Part shown: one piece after another, positions 17,821-26,861 of the stretch
How positions within the stretch are numbered: position 1 is the stretch's first letter
How the letters are laid out: each line of letters opens with the position of its first letter
Assembly: GCF_001889605.1 (NCBI RefSeq)
Contig: NZ_CP018171.1
Coordinates: 2,502,501 to 2,566,500, forward strand
DNA from: Aquibium oceanicum
GTDB lineage: Bacteria > Pseudomonadota > Alphaproteobacteria > Rhizobiales > Rhizobiaceae
DNA: 64,000 nt
Reading direction: 5' to 3'
Notes under the pieces: model-generated
The model's input: the letters and a program-made list of their open reading frames with translations, nothing else
Told to the model about the DNA's origin: nothing
Database searches by the model: none
Position numbers and translations under genes: made by a program

Positions 17821-20430
17821 TCACTCTTTCTTCTTCGAAGCGGTCGCCGTCTTCTTTGCCGTCTTCTTCGCAGTGGTCTTCTTCGCTGCCGACTTCTTGG
17901 CAGGAGCCTTTTTGCCGCCCGACTTGCCCGCCTTCTCGGCGATCAGCGCTAGCGCTTCCTCGACGGTGACCGACATAGGCTCCTTGCCCTTGGGCAGCGT
18001 CGCGTTGATCTTGCCGTGGTTGACATAGGGGCCGTAGCGGCCTTCGCGGACCGTGATCTTGCCGCCGCCGTCGGGATGCTCCCCCAACTCTTTCAGGGCG
18101 GCCGGCGTTCCGCCACGGCGTCCAGCACCCCGCGACGCGGCCTTCTCGGCGATCGTGGAGACCGCGCGATTGATGCCGACCGAAAATACATCCTCGACGC
18201 TTTCGAGGTTGGCATAGGCGCCGTCGTGCAGCAGGAACGGGCCGTAGCGGCCGATGCCCGCCGAGATCATCTTGCCGGTCTCGGGATGCTTACCGACATC
18301 GCGCGGCAGCGACAGGAGCGCCATCGCTTTCTCGTGATCGATCGTCTCCGGAGCCCACCCCTTGGGTAGGCTCGAACGCTTGGCGTCCTTGCCATCGCCA
18401 CGCTGCACGTAGGGGCCGAAGCGGCCGTTCTTGAGTGTGATCGCCTCGCCCGTATGCGGATCGACGCCGAGGTCACGATCGGCGGTCTCGGCGGAGCCCT
18501 CGGCATTGTCGTCCCCGAGCTGGCGGGTGTAGCCGCATTCGGGGTAGTTCGAGCAGCCGACGAAGGCGCCGTAGCGGCCGAGCTTCAGCGACAGCTGGCC
18601 GGAACCGCACTTCGGGCAGGAGCGCGGATCGGTCCCGTCCTCGCGAGCCGGGAACACCAACGGTGCGAGCGTCAGGTTCAGCGCCTCCAGCACGTCGCCG
18701 ACGCGCAGTTCCTTGATGTCGTCGACCGAGGCGGAAAACTGCTTCCAGAAGTCGCGCAGGACCTCCTTCCAGGCGAGCTTGCCGTCCGAGATCTCGTCGA
18801 GCTTCTCTTCGAGCGAGGCGGTGAAGTCGTATTCGACGTAGCGCTCGAAGAAGCTTTCCAGGAACGCCGTCACGAGGCGTCCCTTGGCTTCGGGGATCAG
18901 CCTGCGCTTGTCGATTTTGACGTATTCGCGGTCCTCTAGCGTCTTCAGCGTCGCGGCATAGGTGGAGGGGCGGCCGATGCCGAGCTCTTCCATGCGCTTG
19001 ATCAGCGATGCTTCCGAATAGCGCGGCGGCGGCTCGGTGGTGTGCTGGGTGGCGTCGATCGTCTCGCGCTTCAGGCTCTCGCCGGAGCGGATCTCCGGCA
19101 GGCGGCGGGCGTCCTCGTCCTCGGCGTCCTCTTCCTTCTGATCGGTATAGGCGGCGATGAAGCCGTCGAAACGAACCACCGAGCCGACTGCCCTCAGTGC
19201 CGCCTTCTTCTGCCCGTTGGCGGCCTCGATCTCCACGGTGGTGCGCTCGATCTCGGCCGGCTGCATCTGGCTGGAGATGGCGCGCTTCCAAATCAGGTCA
19301 TAGAGCTTGGCCTGGTCTGCGTCGAGATACTGGCGCATCTCGGACGGCAACCGGGAGAAGTCCGTCGGGCGGATAGCCTCGTGCGCTTCCTGCGCGTTCT
19401 TGGCCTTGGCGGTGTACTGGCGCGGTTTCTCGGGTAGGTAGCGGTCGCCGAACTCCTTGCCGATGGTCTCGCGTGCGCCGGCAATTGCCTCCGGCGCCAT
19501 CTGGACACCGTCGGTTCGCATGTAGGTGATGAGGCCGGCGGTCTCGCCGCCGATGTCGATGCCCTCGTAGAGACGCTGCGCCACCTGCATGGTGCGCGAG
19601 GCCGAGAAGCCGAGCCGCGAGGAGGCGGCCTGCTGCAGCGTCGAGGTGGTGAAGGGCGGACCCGGATTGCGCTTGGTCGGCTTCGCCTCGACGGACAGGA
19701 CCTTGAAGGCCGCGCCCTCGAGCATCGCCTTGATGGAGTCGGCCTGCTGGCGGTTCTTGATGTCGAGCTTCTGGAGCTTCTTGCCGTCGTACTCCGTGAG
19801 CCGGGCCTCGAAGTCGTCGTTCCGCGGGGTCTTCAGGAGGGCGGCGATCTGCCAATATTCTTCGCGGACGAAGCGCTCGATCTCGGCCTCGCGGTCGCAG
19901 ACCAGCCGCAGCGCGACCGACTGGACGCGGCCGGCCGACCGGGCGCCCGGCAGCTTGCGCCACAGGACGGGAGAAAGGGTGAAACCGACGAGATAGTCGA
20001 GCGCCCGACGGGCGAGGTAAGCATCGACAAGCGGCCCATCGATGTCGCGCGGATTGGCCATCGCGTCGAGCACCGACTGCTTGGTGATGGCATTGAAGAC
20101 GACGCGCCGCACCGGCTTGTCCTTCAACGCCTTCTTCTGCCGCAGCACCTCGAGCACGTGCCAGGAGATCGCTTCGCCCTCGCGATCCGGATCGGTGGCG
20201 AGGATCAGACCATCGGCGTCACGCACCGCCTTTGTGATCTCGGCAAGACGCTTGGAGGAGGGACCATCGACCTCCCAGGACATGGAAAAATCCTCGTCGG
20301 GCCGCACCGACCCGTCCTTCGACGGCAGGTCGCGGACATGCCCGAATGAGGCCAAAACCTTGTAGTTTCGGCCCAGATACTTGTTGATGGTCTTCGCTTT
20401 CGCGGGGGATTCGACGACGACGACGTCCAT
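17821..20430 (-). CDS. topA: DNA topoisomerase I
   Basis: An 869-residue type IA topoisomerase that relaxes negative supercoils. The ATG at 20430 gives MDVVVVESPAKAKTINKYLG, the canonical TOPRIM start; upstream in-frame codons are non-conserved. The catalytic tyrosine is Tyr303 in GLITYMRTDG. One C4 zinc finger (CPKCGSGQ ... CSNYPECGY) is followed by three GRxGPY-type C-terminal repeats. The protein ends in a Lys/Ala-rich tail (about the last 30 residues, KKAPAKKSAAKKTT and on) resembling a histone-H1-like DNA-binding tail. It heads the topA-rnr-DUF983-Nudix-MFS block. Confidence 0.96.
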   Translation of the reverse strand: MDVVVVESPAKAKTINKYLGRNYKVLASFGHVRDLPSKDGSVRPDEDFSMSWEVDGPSSKRLAEITKAVRDADGLILATDPDREGEAISWHVLEVLRQKKALKDKPVRRVVFNAITKQSVLDAMANPRDIDGPLVDAYLARRALDYLVGFTLSPVLWRKLPGARSAGRVQSVALRLVCDREAEIERFVREEYWQIAALLKTPRNDDFEARLTEYDGKKLQKLDIKNRQQADSIKAMLEGAAFKVLSVEAKPTKRNPGPPFTTSTLQQAASSRLGFSASRTMQVAQRLYEGIDIGGETAGLITYMRTDGVQMAPEAIAGARETIGKEFGDRYLPEKPRQYTAKAKNAQEAHEAIRPTDFSRLPSEMRQYLDADQAKLYDLIWKRAISSQMQPAEIERTTVEIEAANGQKKAALRAVGSVVRFDGFIAAYTDQKEEDAEDEDARRLPEIRSGESLKRETIDATQHTTEPPPRYSEASLIKRMEELGIGRPSTYAATLKTLEDREYVKIDKRRLIPEAKGRLVTAFLESFFERYVEYDFTASLEEKLDEISDGKLAWKEVLRDFWKQFSASVDDIKELRVGDVLEALNLTLAPLVFPAREDGTDPRSCPKCGSGQLSLKLGRYGAFVGCSNYPECGYTRQLGDDNAEGSAETADRDLGVDPHTGEAITLKNGRFGPYVQRGDGKDAKRSSLPKGWAPETIDHEKAMALLSLPRDVGKHPETGKMISAGIGRYGPFLLHDGAYANLESVEDVFSVGINRAVSTIAEKAASRGAGRRGGTPAALKELGEHPDGGGKITVREGRYGPYVNHGKINATLPKGKEPMSVTVEEALALIAEKAGKSGGKKAPAKKSAAKKTTAKKTAKKTATASKKKE

Positions 20431-20746
20431 GACGGATGCGGATTTCCCTGTGGCGCCGGTTGTGCCGGATCCTGTCCGAATACGCCGCCGATGATAAGAT
20501 TCGCCCGTCACATGGCTGGGCTTTGGCGCGTGGTCAAGTCCCGAGCCCCGAATTAGGCCGCCGGTGCCACGAGAGGTTAACAAGGTTGCATTTGAAATGT
20601 TATTCAACCTAAAGTATGTTCCGCATCAATTCGGACGGGCTTTTTCGGTGGGGCAGGCGAATGCGCTACAAGGTAGAGTGCGCCGGCCTCGCGCAATCGC
20701 GAGCCCGATCGACCGGAATGGGGTCCGGAACAAGGAAAGACGCTCG
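20431..20746. other. Divergent intergenic region topA / small gene
   Basis: A 316-bp gap between two divergently transcribed genes must hold both promoters. A local AT-rich stretch (about 20570-20625) contains a hyphenated inverted repeat (AGGTTG 20583-20588 with CAACCT 20605-20610), possibly an operator. No clear -35/-10 pair was identified on either strand and no gene is supported. Confidence 0.5.
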
Positions 20747-20950
20747 ATGACCGAGGACGATCGCGGCAACCGCCTGGCGACGCTCGACTATATGCATGCG
20801 ATGCTGGGCCAGCTTCGAACGATGGCCGAAGCACAACGCTGCGATATGCTCGCTTATCTCATCGAGATGGCGTCTCAGGAGGCGGGCGACATCGTGCGGA
20901 ACGAGAAGTCGCGAAGATTTTCCGGCAAGCGGCGGGCGGACGCGAAATGA
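20747..20950 (+). CDS. Small conserved-type hypothetical protein
   Basis: A 67-residue hypothetical protein. The ATG at 20747 (MTEDDRGNRLATLDYM) is chosen because AAGGAAAGA lies 7-15 bases upstream; the frame is open further upstream but the added residues are not protein-like. The central part (YMHAMLGQLRTMAEAQRCDMLAYLIEMASQEA, here in two quoted pieces: YMHAMLGQLRTMAEA and MLAYLIEMASQEA) is a regular amphipathic helix, followed by a basic tail. No membrane segment. From memory such small proteins are widespread in Rhizobiales; function unknown. Confidence 0.65.
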   Translation: MTEDDRGNRLATLDYMHAMLGQLRTMAEAQRCDMLAYLIEMASQEAGDIVRNEKSRRFSGKRRADAK

Positions 20951-21252
20951 TCCTCAGTTCCGCGCATGGCTAGAATCGCGACTTTCCGCTGGGGCAAATT
21001 CGGGGTCGAGGATTAGGCCAAGGTCTTGACCGAAACCGCTCGTGATAATAGATCGCGTGCATCGCACGGGCGAGTCATCGGACAAATACGGTACATGTCA
21101 CCGCTCCAACGGGGCGGGGCCAGCCTCCGTCTCGCATTTTGACTGGCCTGCGGTAGCGGTTTTTCCACGGCCTGTGTCGTCTTGAACCGCTTCGAAACCC
21201 GCATCATGTATGCGGAGCCACTCAAAGTGCTGATGAAACCAGAAGGTACGAC
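20951..21252. other. Intergenic region upstream of DUF6481 gene
   Basis: This 302-bp stretch has no supported gene; a 92-codon minus-strand frame inside it lacks protein character. GATAAT (about 21043) resembles a -10 element but no -35 sits at proper spacing. The segment probably holds the promoter and leader of the DUF6481 gene. Confidence 0.4.
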
Positions 21253-21660
21253 TTGAAGAACTACAGGGATAATTTCATCGACCGGCGTCAAGACGCCATG
21301 GCGGCCAAGGCCGCGCTTCTCGAAAAATTCAAAAACCGCCCCGACGAGAACGATCCAGCCATGCAGGCCCGCATGGCGGAACGCAAGGCGATCGCCGAGG
21401 CGCGCGCCGAGCGCGAGAAAGAGCGCGAGGCACGGCGTCAGGCCAAGCTCGCGAAAGAAGCCCGCGAGAAGGCCGAACTCGAGGCGAAGAAGGAAGCCGA
21501 GCGCCAGGCGCGCGAGGAAGAAGAACGCCGTCAGGCCGAACTTCGTGCCGCCGAGGAAGCGGAGCGGGCCGCTCTTGAGATCGCCGAGGAAGCCGCACGC
21601 AAGGCCAAGCGCGACGCCCGCTATGCGGCGCGCAAGGCACGCGGACGCAAGATCGGCTGA
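21253..21660 (+). CDS. DUF6481 family coiled-coil protein
   Basis: A 135-residue, highly charged protein made almost entirely of Ala/Glu/Arg/Lys-rich helix (about residues 40-125), predicted to form a long coiled coil. The N-terminus (MKNYRDNFIDRRQDAMAAKAAL) and basic end (ARKARGRKIG) match the alphaproteobacterial DUF6481 family as remembered. The start codon is TTG at 21253, preceded by AGAAGG about 6-11 bases upstream; no ATG gives the conserved N-terminus. No signal peptide. Function unknown; the charge pattern suggests nucleic acid or ribosome association, which is speculation. Confidence 0.72.
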   Translation: MKNYRDNFIDRRQDAMAAKAALLEKFKNRPDENDPAMQARMAERKAIAEARAEREKEREARRQAKLAKEAREKAELEAKKEAERQAREEEERRQAELRAAEEAERAALEIAEEAARKAKRDARYAARKARGRKIG

Positions 21661-21663
21661 TCT

Positions 21664-22866
21664 TCAGCCTCGATCCATCGCCCCGGCCAGTGCCGGGGCG
21701 AGGTCTCCCGACTGGCCGATCTCGATCCCGCTCAGCCCGAGCCACCCAGCCATTCTCCGCAGTTCGACGGCGAGAACTTCCGCCGTGTGCGCCGGTGCGT
21801 GCGGTTCGGCGAAGGCCGAATGGACGCGCAGAATGCCGGCGGGACGGTCCGCCTTGATATCGAGACGCGCGACCAGCGCCTCATTCATCAGGAAGGGCAG
21901 CACGTAGTAACCGTGCACGCGCTTATGTGCTGGCGTGTAGATCTCTATCCGATAGCGAAACCCGAAGAGACGTTCGGTCCTGCCGCGTTCCCATACCAGG
22001 GGATCGAACGGCGCCAGCAGTGCTTGCGCCTCGATGCGGCGCGGCATACGCGCCTCGTGGAAGAGGAAGGCCTTCTGGCTCCAGCCCTCGACCCGCACGG
22101 GTTGCAGTTCCCCGGCCTCCACCAAATCGGCGATCCGTTCGTCCGCCTCCGCCGGTGACAGGCGGAAATAGTCGCGCAGATCGGCCGCGGTCGCCACGCC
22201 GAGCGCTCGGGCCGAAATCCGCAAGAGCTCGCGGATCGCATCCGGTGCGTCCGGGGTGGGCAGGTCAAACACGTCGCGCGGGATCACACGTTCCGGCAGG
22301 TCGTAGAGACGCTCGAAACCGCGACGGCTGGCGGTGGTGATCCGCCCCGCCCAGAAAAGCCACTCGAAGGCATGCTTGGCGTCGCTCCAGCCCCACCAGC
22401 CGCCTCCGCCTTTCTGCCCCTCGATCTGCGAGGCGGCGATCGGACCCTCTGACTCGACCCGGCGGAAGATTTCCTCGATGTAGCCCGCCTTCTCGCGTCC
22501 GAACTCGGCGAGCCGACCGTAGATGCCGCGGTTGTCGCGCGCGTTCGCCATGCGCCACTGCACGAGCGGCCAGGTCTCGACCGGCAGGTAGGAGGCTTCG
22601 TGCGCCCAATACTCGAACAGTTTTCTGGGAGAACGCGAGGCGGCCTCGTCGAGGACCGCCATGGGATAGGCGCCGATGCGCGAGAAGGCGGGCATGTAGT
22701 GGGCCCGTACCACCGCGCTGACGGAATCGATCTGGAACAGCTCGGTGTGCTTCAGCACGGATTTCAGATGCCGATAGGTCACCGGCCCCTCCGGCCGCGC
22801 CTTCCCGAAACCCTGCGCTGCGAGTGCGACGCGTCTGGCCGCGGCGAGCGAGAGTTTTTCTTTCAT
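21664..22866 (-). CDS. YcaQ/AlkZ-family winged-helix DNA glycosylase
   Basis: A 400-residue protein of the HTH_42 / YcaQ-AlkZ family, DNA glycosylases that unhook interstrand crosslinks and remove alkylated bases. The catalytic motif is Q45-I46-D47 in HTELFQIDSVS, the Q-hydrophobic-D form associated (from memory) with the YcaQ/AlkX branch rather than the QxQ AlkZ branch. Other family landmarks are YMPAFSRIG, LFEYWAHEASYLP, and the C-terminal LLAPFDPLVWERGRTERLFGF stretch (quoted parts: LLAPFDPLVW, RLFGFRYRIEIY). It converges with the DUF6481 gene and is divergent from nuoA. Confidence 0.88.
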   Translation of the reverse strand: MKEKLSLAAARRVALAAQGFGKARPEGPVTYRHLKSVLKHTELFQIDSVSAVVRAHYMPAFSRIGAYPMAVLDEAASRSPRKLFEYWAHEASYLPVETWPLVQWRMANARDNRGIYGRLAEFGREKAGYIEEIFRRVESEGPIAASQIEGQKGGGGWWGWSDAKHAFEWLFWAGRITTASRRGFERLYDLPERVIPRDVFDLPTPDAPDAIRELLRISARALGVATAADLRDYFRLSPAEADERIADLVEAGELQPVRVEGWSQKAFLFHEARMPRRIEAQALLAPFDPLVWERGRTERLFGFRYRIEIYTPAHKRVHGYYVLPFLMNEALVARLDIKADRPAGILRVHSAFAEPHAPAHTAEVLAVELRRMAGWLGLSGIEIGQSGDLAPALAGAMDRG

Positions 22867-22998
22867 GGCGCCTGTTCCTGCGTGGCCGCGGCTGTCGAAT
22901 GGTTTGGAAGGCGCAATCGCGTCGCGTCAACCCGAAAGGGGCGGCAACGTGAACCATCCTGACAGGCGCGGGCAGGGGGTCTGCGCCGAACCTTTGTC

Positions 22999-23027
22999 TT
23001 GCGTAGCAAAGCGGCCTGCGCTAACCC
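22999..23027 (+). promoter_or_regulatory. Possible promoter of the nuo operon
   Basis: TTGCGT (22999-23004) and TAACCC (23022-23027) are separated by 17 bp in the 266-bp gap between the YcaQ-type gene and nuoA. This implies a leader of about 100 nt. The match is partial and was found by eye. Confidence 0.35.
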
Positions 23028-23132
23028 TCCCGCGTTGCAACACGGGCACCCGCGGGCACGGTCCAGACCGACCCATGGACGTATCGAGGGATCGAAGGTT
23101 TCCCCGGCGCGGCGGCCCTGGAAGGCTCAGGC

Positions 23133-23498
23133 ATGAACGAACTCCTCGTTTCGTATCTACCCATAGTGATCTTCATGGCCGTGGCACTGGTCATCGGCAT
23201 AGCGCTCATCGCGGCTCCCTTCGTCGTCGCGGTCAGTAATCCCGATCCGGAGAAGCTGTCGGCCTACGAATGCGGCTTCAACGCCTTCGACGACGCGCGC
23301 ATGAAGTTCGACGTGCGCTTTTATCTGGTCTCCATCCTGTTCATCATCTTCGATCTCGAAGTGGCGTTCCTCTTCCCGTGGGCCGTGTCGTTCGGCGGCA
23401 TCGGCTGGCTCGGCTTCTGGTCGATGATGATTTTCCTTGGCGTGCTGACGATCGGCTTCATATATGAGTGGAAAAAAGGAGCGCTGGAATGGGATTGA
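23133..23498 (+). CDS. nuoA: NADH-quinone oxidoreductase subunit A
   Basis: A 121-residue membrane-arm subunit of respiratory complex I (NADH:ubiquinone oxidoreductase). Three hydrophobic helices are visible. The conserved loop motif [21 protein letters not shown] (here YECGF and [20 protein letters not shown] in part) contains the quinone-site-linked Cys. It is the first gene of the operon and overlaps nuoB by 10 bp. Confidence 0.96.
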   Translation: MNELLVSYLPIVIFMAVALVIGIALIAAPFVVAVSNPDPEKLSAYECGFNAFDDARMKFDVRFYLVSILFIIFDLEVAFLFPWAVSFGGIGWLGFWSMMIFLGVLTIGFIYEWKKGALEWD

Positions 23499-24070
23499 AC
23501 GATAGTTCCCAGACCCTCGTCGCGCCGAAGCCGAAGGGCATCATCGACCCCAACACCGGTAAGCCGATCGGTTCGGACGACCGGTTCTACGGCGAAATCA
23601 ACTCGGAACTTGCGGACAAGGGCTTTCTCGTCACCTCTTCGGAGGCACTGATCACGTGGGCGCGCACCGGCTCGCTCATGTGGATGACCTTCGGGCTGGC
23701 ATGTTGCGCGGTGGAGATGATGCACATCTCCATGCCGCGCTACGATGCCGAGCGTTTTGGCATCGCGCCACGTGCCTCACCGCGCCAGTCGGATGTTATG
23801 ATCGTGGCCGGCACGTTGACCAACAAGATGGCGCCTGCGCTGCGCAAGGTCTACGACCAGATGCCCGAGCCGCGCTACGTCATCTCGATGGGCTCCTGCG
23901 CCAATGGCGGCGGGTACTACCACTACTCCTATTCGGTGGTGCGCGGTTGCGACCGCATCGTGCCGGTCGACATCTACGTGCCTGGCTGCCCGCCCACGGC
24001 GGAGGCGCTGCTCTACGGCATCCTGCTGCTGCAGAAGAAGATCCGCCGCACCGGCACGATCGAGAGATAG
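23489..24070 (+). CDS. nuoB: NADH-quinone oxidoreductase subunit B
   Basis: A 193-residue subunit that carries the terminal [4Fe-4S] cluster N2, which passes electrons to quinone. Cluster cysteines are visible in [20 protein letters not shown] and [14 protein letters not shown]. The ATG at 23489 lies inside the nuoA 3' end behind AAAGGAG (about 23475-23481) and gives [11 protein letters not shown], the usual alphaproteobacterial N-terminus. Confidence 0.97.
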   Translation: MGLNDSSQTLVAPKPKGIIDPNTGKPIGSDDRFYGEINSELADKGFLVTSSEALITWARTGSLMWMTFGLACCAVEMMHISMPRYDAERFGIAPRASPRQSDVMIVAGTLTNKMAPALRKVYDQMPEPRYVISMGSCANGGGYYHYSYSVVRGCDRIVPVDIYVPGCPPTAEALLYGILLLQKKIRRTGTIER

Positions 24071-24075
24071 GCGCG

Positions 24076-24216
24076 ATGGCCGAGCCCGCCGACATGATCA
24101 TGCCGCTGCTGCGCGAATCACGGGCGGAGAGCATCGCTCCTAGCGAAGCAATTGCGAAGCGCCTCGAGCAGATCGAACCCGTAGAACGCGTCACCGTATC
24201 GGAATTGCAAAAATGA
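24076..24216 (+). CDS. 46-residue ORF between nuoB and nuoC
   Basis: A small ORF with no recognised function. It starts 5 bp after the nuoB stop and its stop overlaps the nuoC start (ATGA at 24213-24216), the arrangement expected of a translated, coupled gene. The peptide begins [19 protein letters not shown] and continues with a charged helix ([19 protein letters not shown]). From memory this resembles the N-terminal part of a family of rhizobial coiled-coil proteins with PLLREMR...RL..IE spacing, so it could be a shortened relative. No Shine-Dalgarno is evident, so translation may depend on termination at nuoB. Confidence 0.5.
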   Translation: MAEPADMIMPLLRESRAESIAPSEAIAKRLEQIEPVERVTVSELQK

Positions 24217-24812
24217 GTGAAGCGCTCAATGATCTCGCCACCTATATCGGCGAACGGCTCAACGTCGATGTCGAGAGTTCGGTCGTCGCTTTCGGCGAGC
24301 TGACGTTGACGGTCGATGCGGGCGACATCGTCGAGGTGCTGTCATTCCTCAAGCGCGACGTGCAGTGCCAGTTCATCTCCATCATCGACATCTGCGGCGT
24401 CGACTACCCCGACCGGGACAAGCGCTTCGACGTGGTCTATCACCTCCTGTCGCCGCGTCAGAACATGCGCATCCGGGTGAAGGTGTCGACGGACGAGGAC
24501 ACGCCGGTTCCTTCCGCGACGCCGGTCTTTCCGGGTGCCGATTGGTTCGAGCGGGAGGCTTACGACCTTTATGGCATCCTGTTCAGCGGGCACCCCGAAC
24601 TGCGCCGCATCCTCACCGACTATGGCTTCGAGGGCCATCCGCTGCGCAAGGACTTCCCGCTCACCGGTTTTGTCGAGGTGCGCTACGACGACGAGGTCAA
24701 GCGCGTGGTCTACGAACCCGTCGAACTGAAGCAGGAATTCCGCAACTTCGACTTCCTCAGCCCCTGGGAAGGCACGGACTACGTGCTGCCGGGGGACGAG
24801 AAGGCGAAGTAG
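24213..24812 (+). CDS. nuoC: NADH-quinone oxidoreductase subunit C
   Basis: A 199-residue hydrophilic connector-arm subunit of complex I (30 kDa family), not fused to NuoD. The signature [42 protein letters not shown] is present (quoted parts: [22 protein letters not shown]). The start ATG overlaps the stop of the preceding 46-codon ORF by ATGA. Confidence 0.96.
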   Translation: MSEALNDLATYIGERLNVDVESSVVAFGELTLTVDAGDIVEVLSFLKRDVQCQFISIIDICGVDYPDRDKRFDVVYHLLSPRQNMRIRVKVSTDEDTPVPSATPVFPGADWFEREAYDLYGILFSGHPELRRILTDYGFEGHPLRKDFPLTGFVEVRYDDEVKRVVYEPVELKQEFRNFDFLSPWEGTDYVLPGDEKAK

Positions 24813-24827
24813 CGTTGGCGACCCGCC

Positions 24828-25019
24828 ATGGCCAGGCTGCTTTTCTTCGTTCTCGTCGCGGCTCTCGCCGTCGCCGCAATCGCTTACCTGGTGACCAAGC
24901 TGCGCGGGCGCCCGGTGGTAAACGATACGGTGGGCAAGGTCCTCGTGGCGCTGATCGTGGCCGCGCTGGCATTCTGGCTGTTCGGCGGTGGCGCCCTTCT
25001 TGGGCAGGGTATCGGCTGA
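24828..25019 (+). CDS. Small two-helix membrane protein in the nuo operon
   Basis: A 63-residue protein between nuoC (15 bp away) and nuoD. Two hydrophobic segments, about residues 3-22 ([20 protein letters not shown]) and 38-53 ([16 protein letters not shown]), are joined by a short basic loop [14 protein letters not shown]. The N-terminus could be a first helix or an uncleaved signal. No recognised domain. Its place in the operon suggests a role in membrane-arm assembly or stability, which is inference. Confidence 0.65.
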   Translation: MARLLFFVLVAALAVAAIAYLVTKLRGRPVVNDTVGKVLVALIVAALAFWLFGGGALLGQGIG

Positions 25020-25059
25020 TGGCTGCCGCGGCGTCCATCGCGGTTCGGGAAACGGAAAA

Positions 25060-26250
25060 ATGACCGAGCACAACGTACGCAATTTCAACATCAACTTCGG
25101 TCCTCAGCACCCGGCCGCGCACGGCGTGCTGCGCCTCGTGCTGGAACTCGACGGCGAGGTGGTGAGCCGGGTCGATCCGCATATCGGGCTCCTGCACCGC
25201 GGCACCGAGAAGCTGATCGAACAGAAGACCTATCTTCAGGCGCTGCCCTATTTCGACCGGCTCGACTATGTCGCGCCGATGAACCAGGAGCATGCCTGGT
25301 GCCTCGCGGTGGAGCGCCTGCTCGACATCGAGGTGCCCAAGCGCGGCCAGCTGGTGCGCGTGCTCTATTCCGAGATCGGCCGCATCCTCTCGCATCTCCT
25401 CAACGTGACGACGCAGGCAATGGACGTCGGCGCGCTCACCCCGCCACTGTGGGGCTTCGAGGAGCGCGAGAAGCTGATGGTGTTCTACGAGCGCGCCTCC
25501 GGATCGCGCATGCACGCGGCCTATTTCCGTCCGGGCGGCGTCCACGAGGACCTGCCTGAGAAGCTGGTCGAGGACATCGGCAAGTGGATCGATCCGTTCC
25601 ACGAGACGCTCGATAATCTCGACGAACTCCTGACCGGCAACCGCATCTTCAAGCAGCGCAACGTCGACATCGGCGTGGTGAGCCTGGAAGATGCCTGGGA
25701 CTGGGGATTCTCCGGCGTGATGGTGCGCGGCTCCGGCGCCCGCTGGGACCTGCGCAAGTCGCAGCCCTACGAATGCTACGACGAGATGAAATTCGAAATC
25801 CCGATCGGCAAGAACGGCGACTGCTACGACCGCTATCTCATCCGCATGGAGGAGATGCGCCAGTCGGCCAAGATCATGCGCCAGTGCGTGGAGCGGCTCC
25901 TGGGCAAGGAGAAGGTCGGCCCGGTATCGAACCAGGACGGCAAGATCGTCCCGCCTAAGCGCGCCGCCATGAAGCGTTCGATGGAATCGCTGATCCATCA
26001 CTTCAAGCTCTATACCGAAGGCTATCGCGTGCCCGAGGGCGAGGTTTACGCCGCCGTTGAAGCGCCGAAGGGCGAATTCGGCGTCTACCTTGTGGCCGAC
26101 GGCACCAACAAGCCCTATCGCGCCAAGTTGCGCGCGCCGGGCTTTGCCCACTTGCAGGCGATGGACTTCATGTGCCGCGGCCACATGCTGGCCGACGTCT
26201 CGGCCGTGCTCGGCTCGCTCGACATCGTGTTCGGCGAGGTGGATCGGTAG
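25060..26250 (+). CDS. nuoD: NADH-quinone oxidoreductase subunit D
   Basis: A 396-residue 49-kDa-family subunit forming the quinone pocket with NuoB. The ATG at 25060 gives [20 protein letters not shown], the canonical start; the frame is open upstream through the preceding small gene but is not conserved there. Key motifs: [22 protein letters not shown], and the C-terminal DIVFGEVDR. Confidence 0.97.
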   Translation: MTEHNVRNFNINFGPQHPAAHGVLRLVLELDGEVVSRVDPHIGLLHRGTEKLIEQKTYLQALPYFDRLDYVAPMNQEHAWCLAVERLLDIEVPKRGQLVRVLYSEIGRILSHLLNVTTQAMDVGALTPPLWGFEEREKLMVFYERASGSRMHAAYFRPGGVHEDLPEKLVEDIGKWIDPFHETLDNLDELLTGNRIFKQRNVDIGVVSLEDAWDWGFSGVMVRGSGARWDLRKSQPYECYDEMKFEIPIGKNGDCYDRYLIRMEEMRQSAKIMRQCVERLLGKEKVGPVSNQDGKIVPPKRAAMKRSMESLIHHFKLYTEGYRVPEGEVYAAVEAPKGEFGVYLVADGTNKPYRAKLRAPGFAHLQAMDFMCRGHMLADVSAVLGSLDIVFGEVDR

Positions 26251-26288
26251 CAGCGCGCTGCGGTCGATTCGCCGGCTTTGATCCGGCG

Positions 26289-26297
26289 TGGTATAAT
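26289..26297 (+). promoter_or_regulatory. Extended -10 promoter for the Uma2 gene
   Basis: TG-N-TATAAT (26289-26297) is a perfect extended -10 element, and its last base is only 6 bp before the ATG at 26304. No good -35 is present, which extended -10 promoters tolerate. Transcription would start at or next to the ATG, so the mRNA is predicted to be leaderless, consistent with the absence of a ribosome binding site. Confidence 0.6.
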
Positions 26298-26303
26298 TGG
26301 GTC

Positions 26304-26861
26304 ATGACAGCTTTGACCAAGCCGAAACGGATTGAGGTCGGGGCATTCCTTGAATGGGCTGCCTCGCAGGACGCTGGCAGGTACGAACTCGTGGACGGCA
26401 AAGTGGTGGCCATGTCGCCGGAGCGGTCGCGCCATGTTGACATGAAGATGCACGCGTGGGAGATGCTGCGAAACGCGGTCAGGGATGCCGGGCTTCCCTG
26501 TTTCGTGAAGGGCGACGGCATGTCGGTCACCATAGACGAACACAATTCCCGTCAGCCCGACGTCTCCATACAATGCAGCGCGGTCGACCCGGAAGCCATG
26601 GTGCTCGATGAACCGTTGCTTGTGGTCGAAGTCGTTTCTCCTTCGAGCGGACGAAGCGACACCGGAACCAAGGTGGCGGAGTATTTTCGCATCCCCAGCA
26701 TCCGTCACTATCTGATTATCGATCCTTACGGCAAACTGGTCGTGCGGATGAGCCGGAAAGAGGAGCACGGAGCGATCGAAACCAGCATACTGGCGTCCGG
26801 TGTTGCCCTGTTCGATCCCCCGGGCTTCTCGATCGATGTGGATCAGTTGCTAAACGCCTGA
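26304..26861 (+). CDS. Uma2-family (DUF820) endonuclease-like protein
   Basis: A 185-residue protein with the Uma2/DUF820 PD-(D/E)XK nuclease-like fold. Visible core residues are RYELVDGKVVAMSP (Glu), RQPDVSIQC (Asp), LVVEVVSPSS (Glu) and the following Lys in TGTKVAEYFRI. Biological role unknown; the family is abundant in cyanobacteria and mobile or accessory DNA. It sits between nuoD and nuoE with its own promoter and longer spacers (53 and 160 bp) than the other operon joints, so it looks like an insertion into the operon. The 160-bp gap to nuoE shows no other gene. Confidence 0.82.
   Translation: MTALTKPKRIEVGAFLEWAASQDAGRYELVDGKVVAMSPERSRHVDMKMHAWEMLRNAVRDAGLPCFVKGDGMSVTIDEHNSRQPDVSIQCSAVDPEAMVLDEPLLVVEVVSPSSGRSDTGTKVAEYFRIPSIRHYLIIDPYGKLVVRMSRKEEHGAIETSILASGVALFDPPGFSIDVDQLLNA

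Noticed and set aside
21013-21291. 92-codon minus-strand frame upstream of the DUF6481 gene
   Set aside because: No ribosome binding site or recognisable motif, overlaps the DUF6481 start, and likely promoter DNA.
26304-26861. Toxin-antitoxin or restriction system around the Uma2 gene
   Set aside because: No partner antitoxin, methyltransferase or mobile-element gene is adjacent; the neighbours are nuoD and nuoE.
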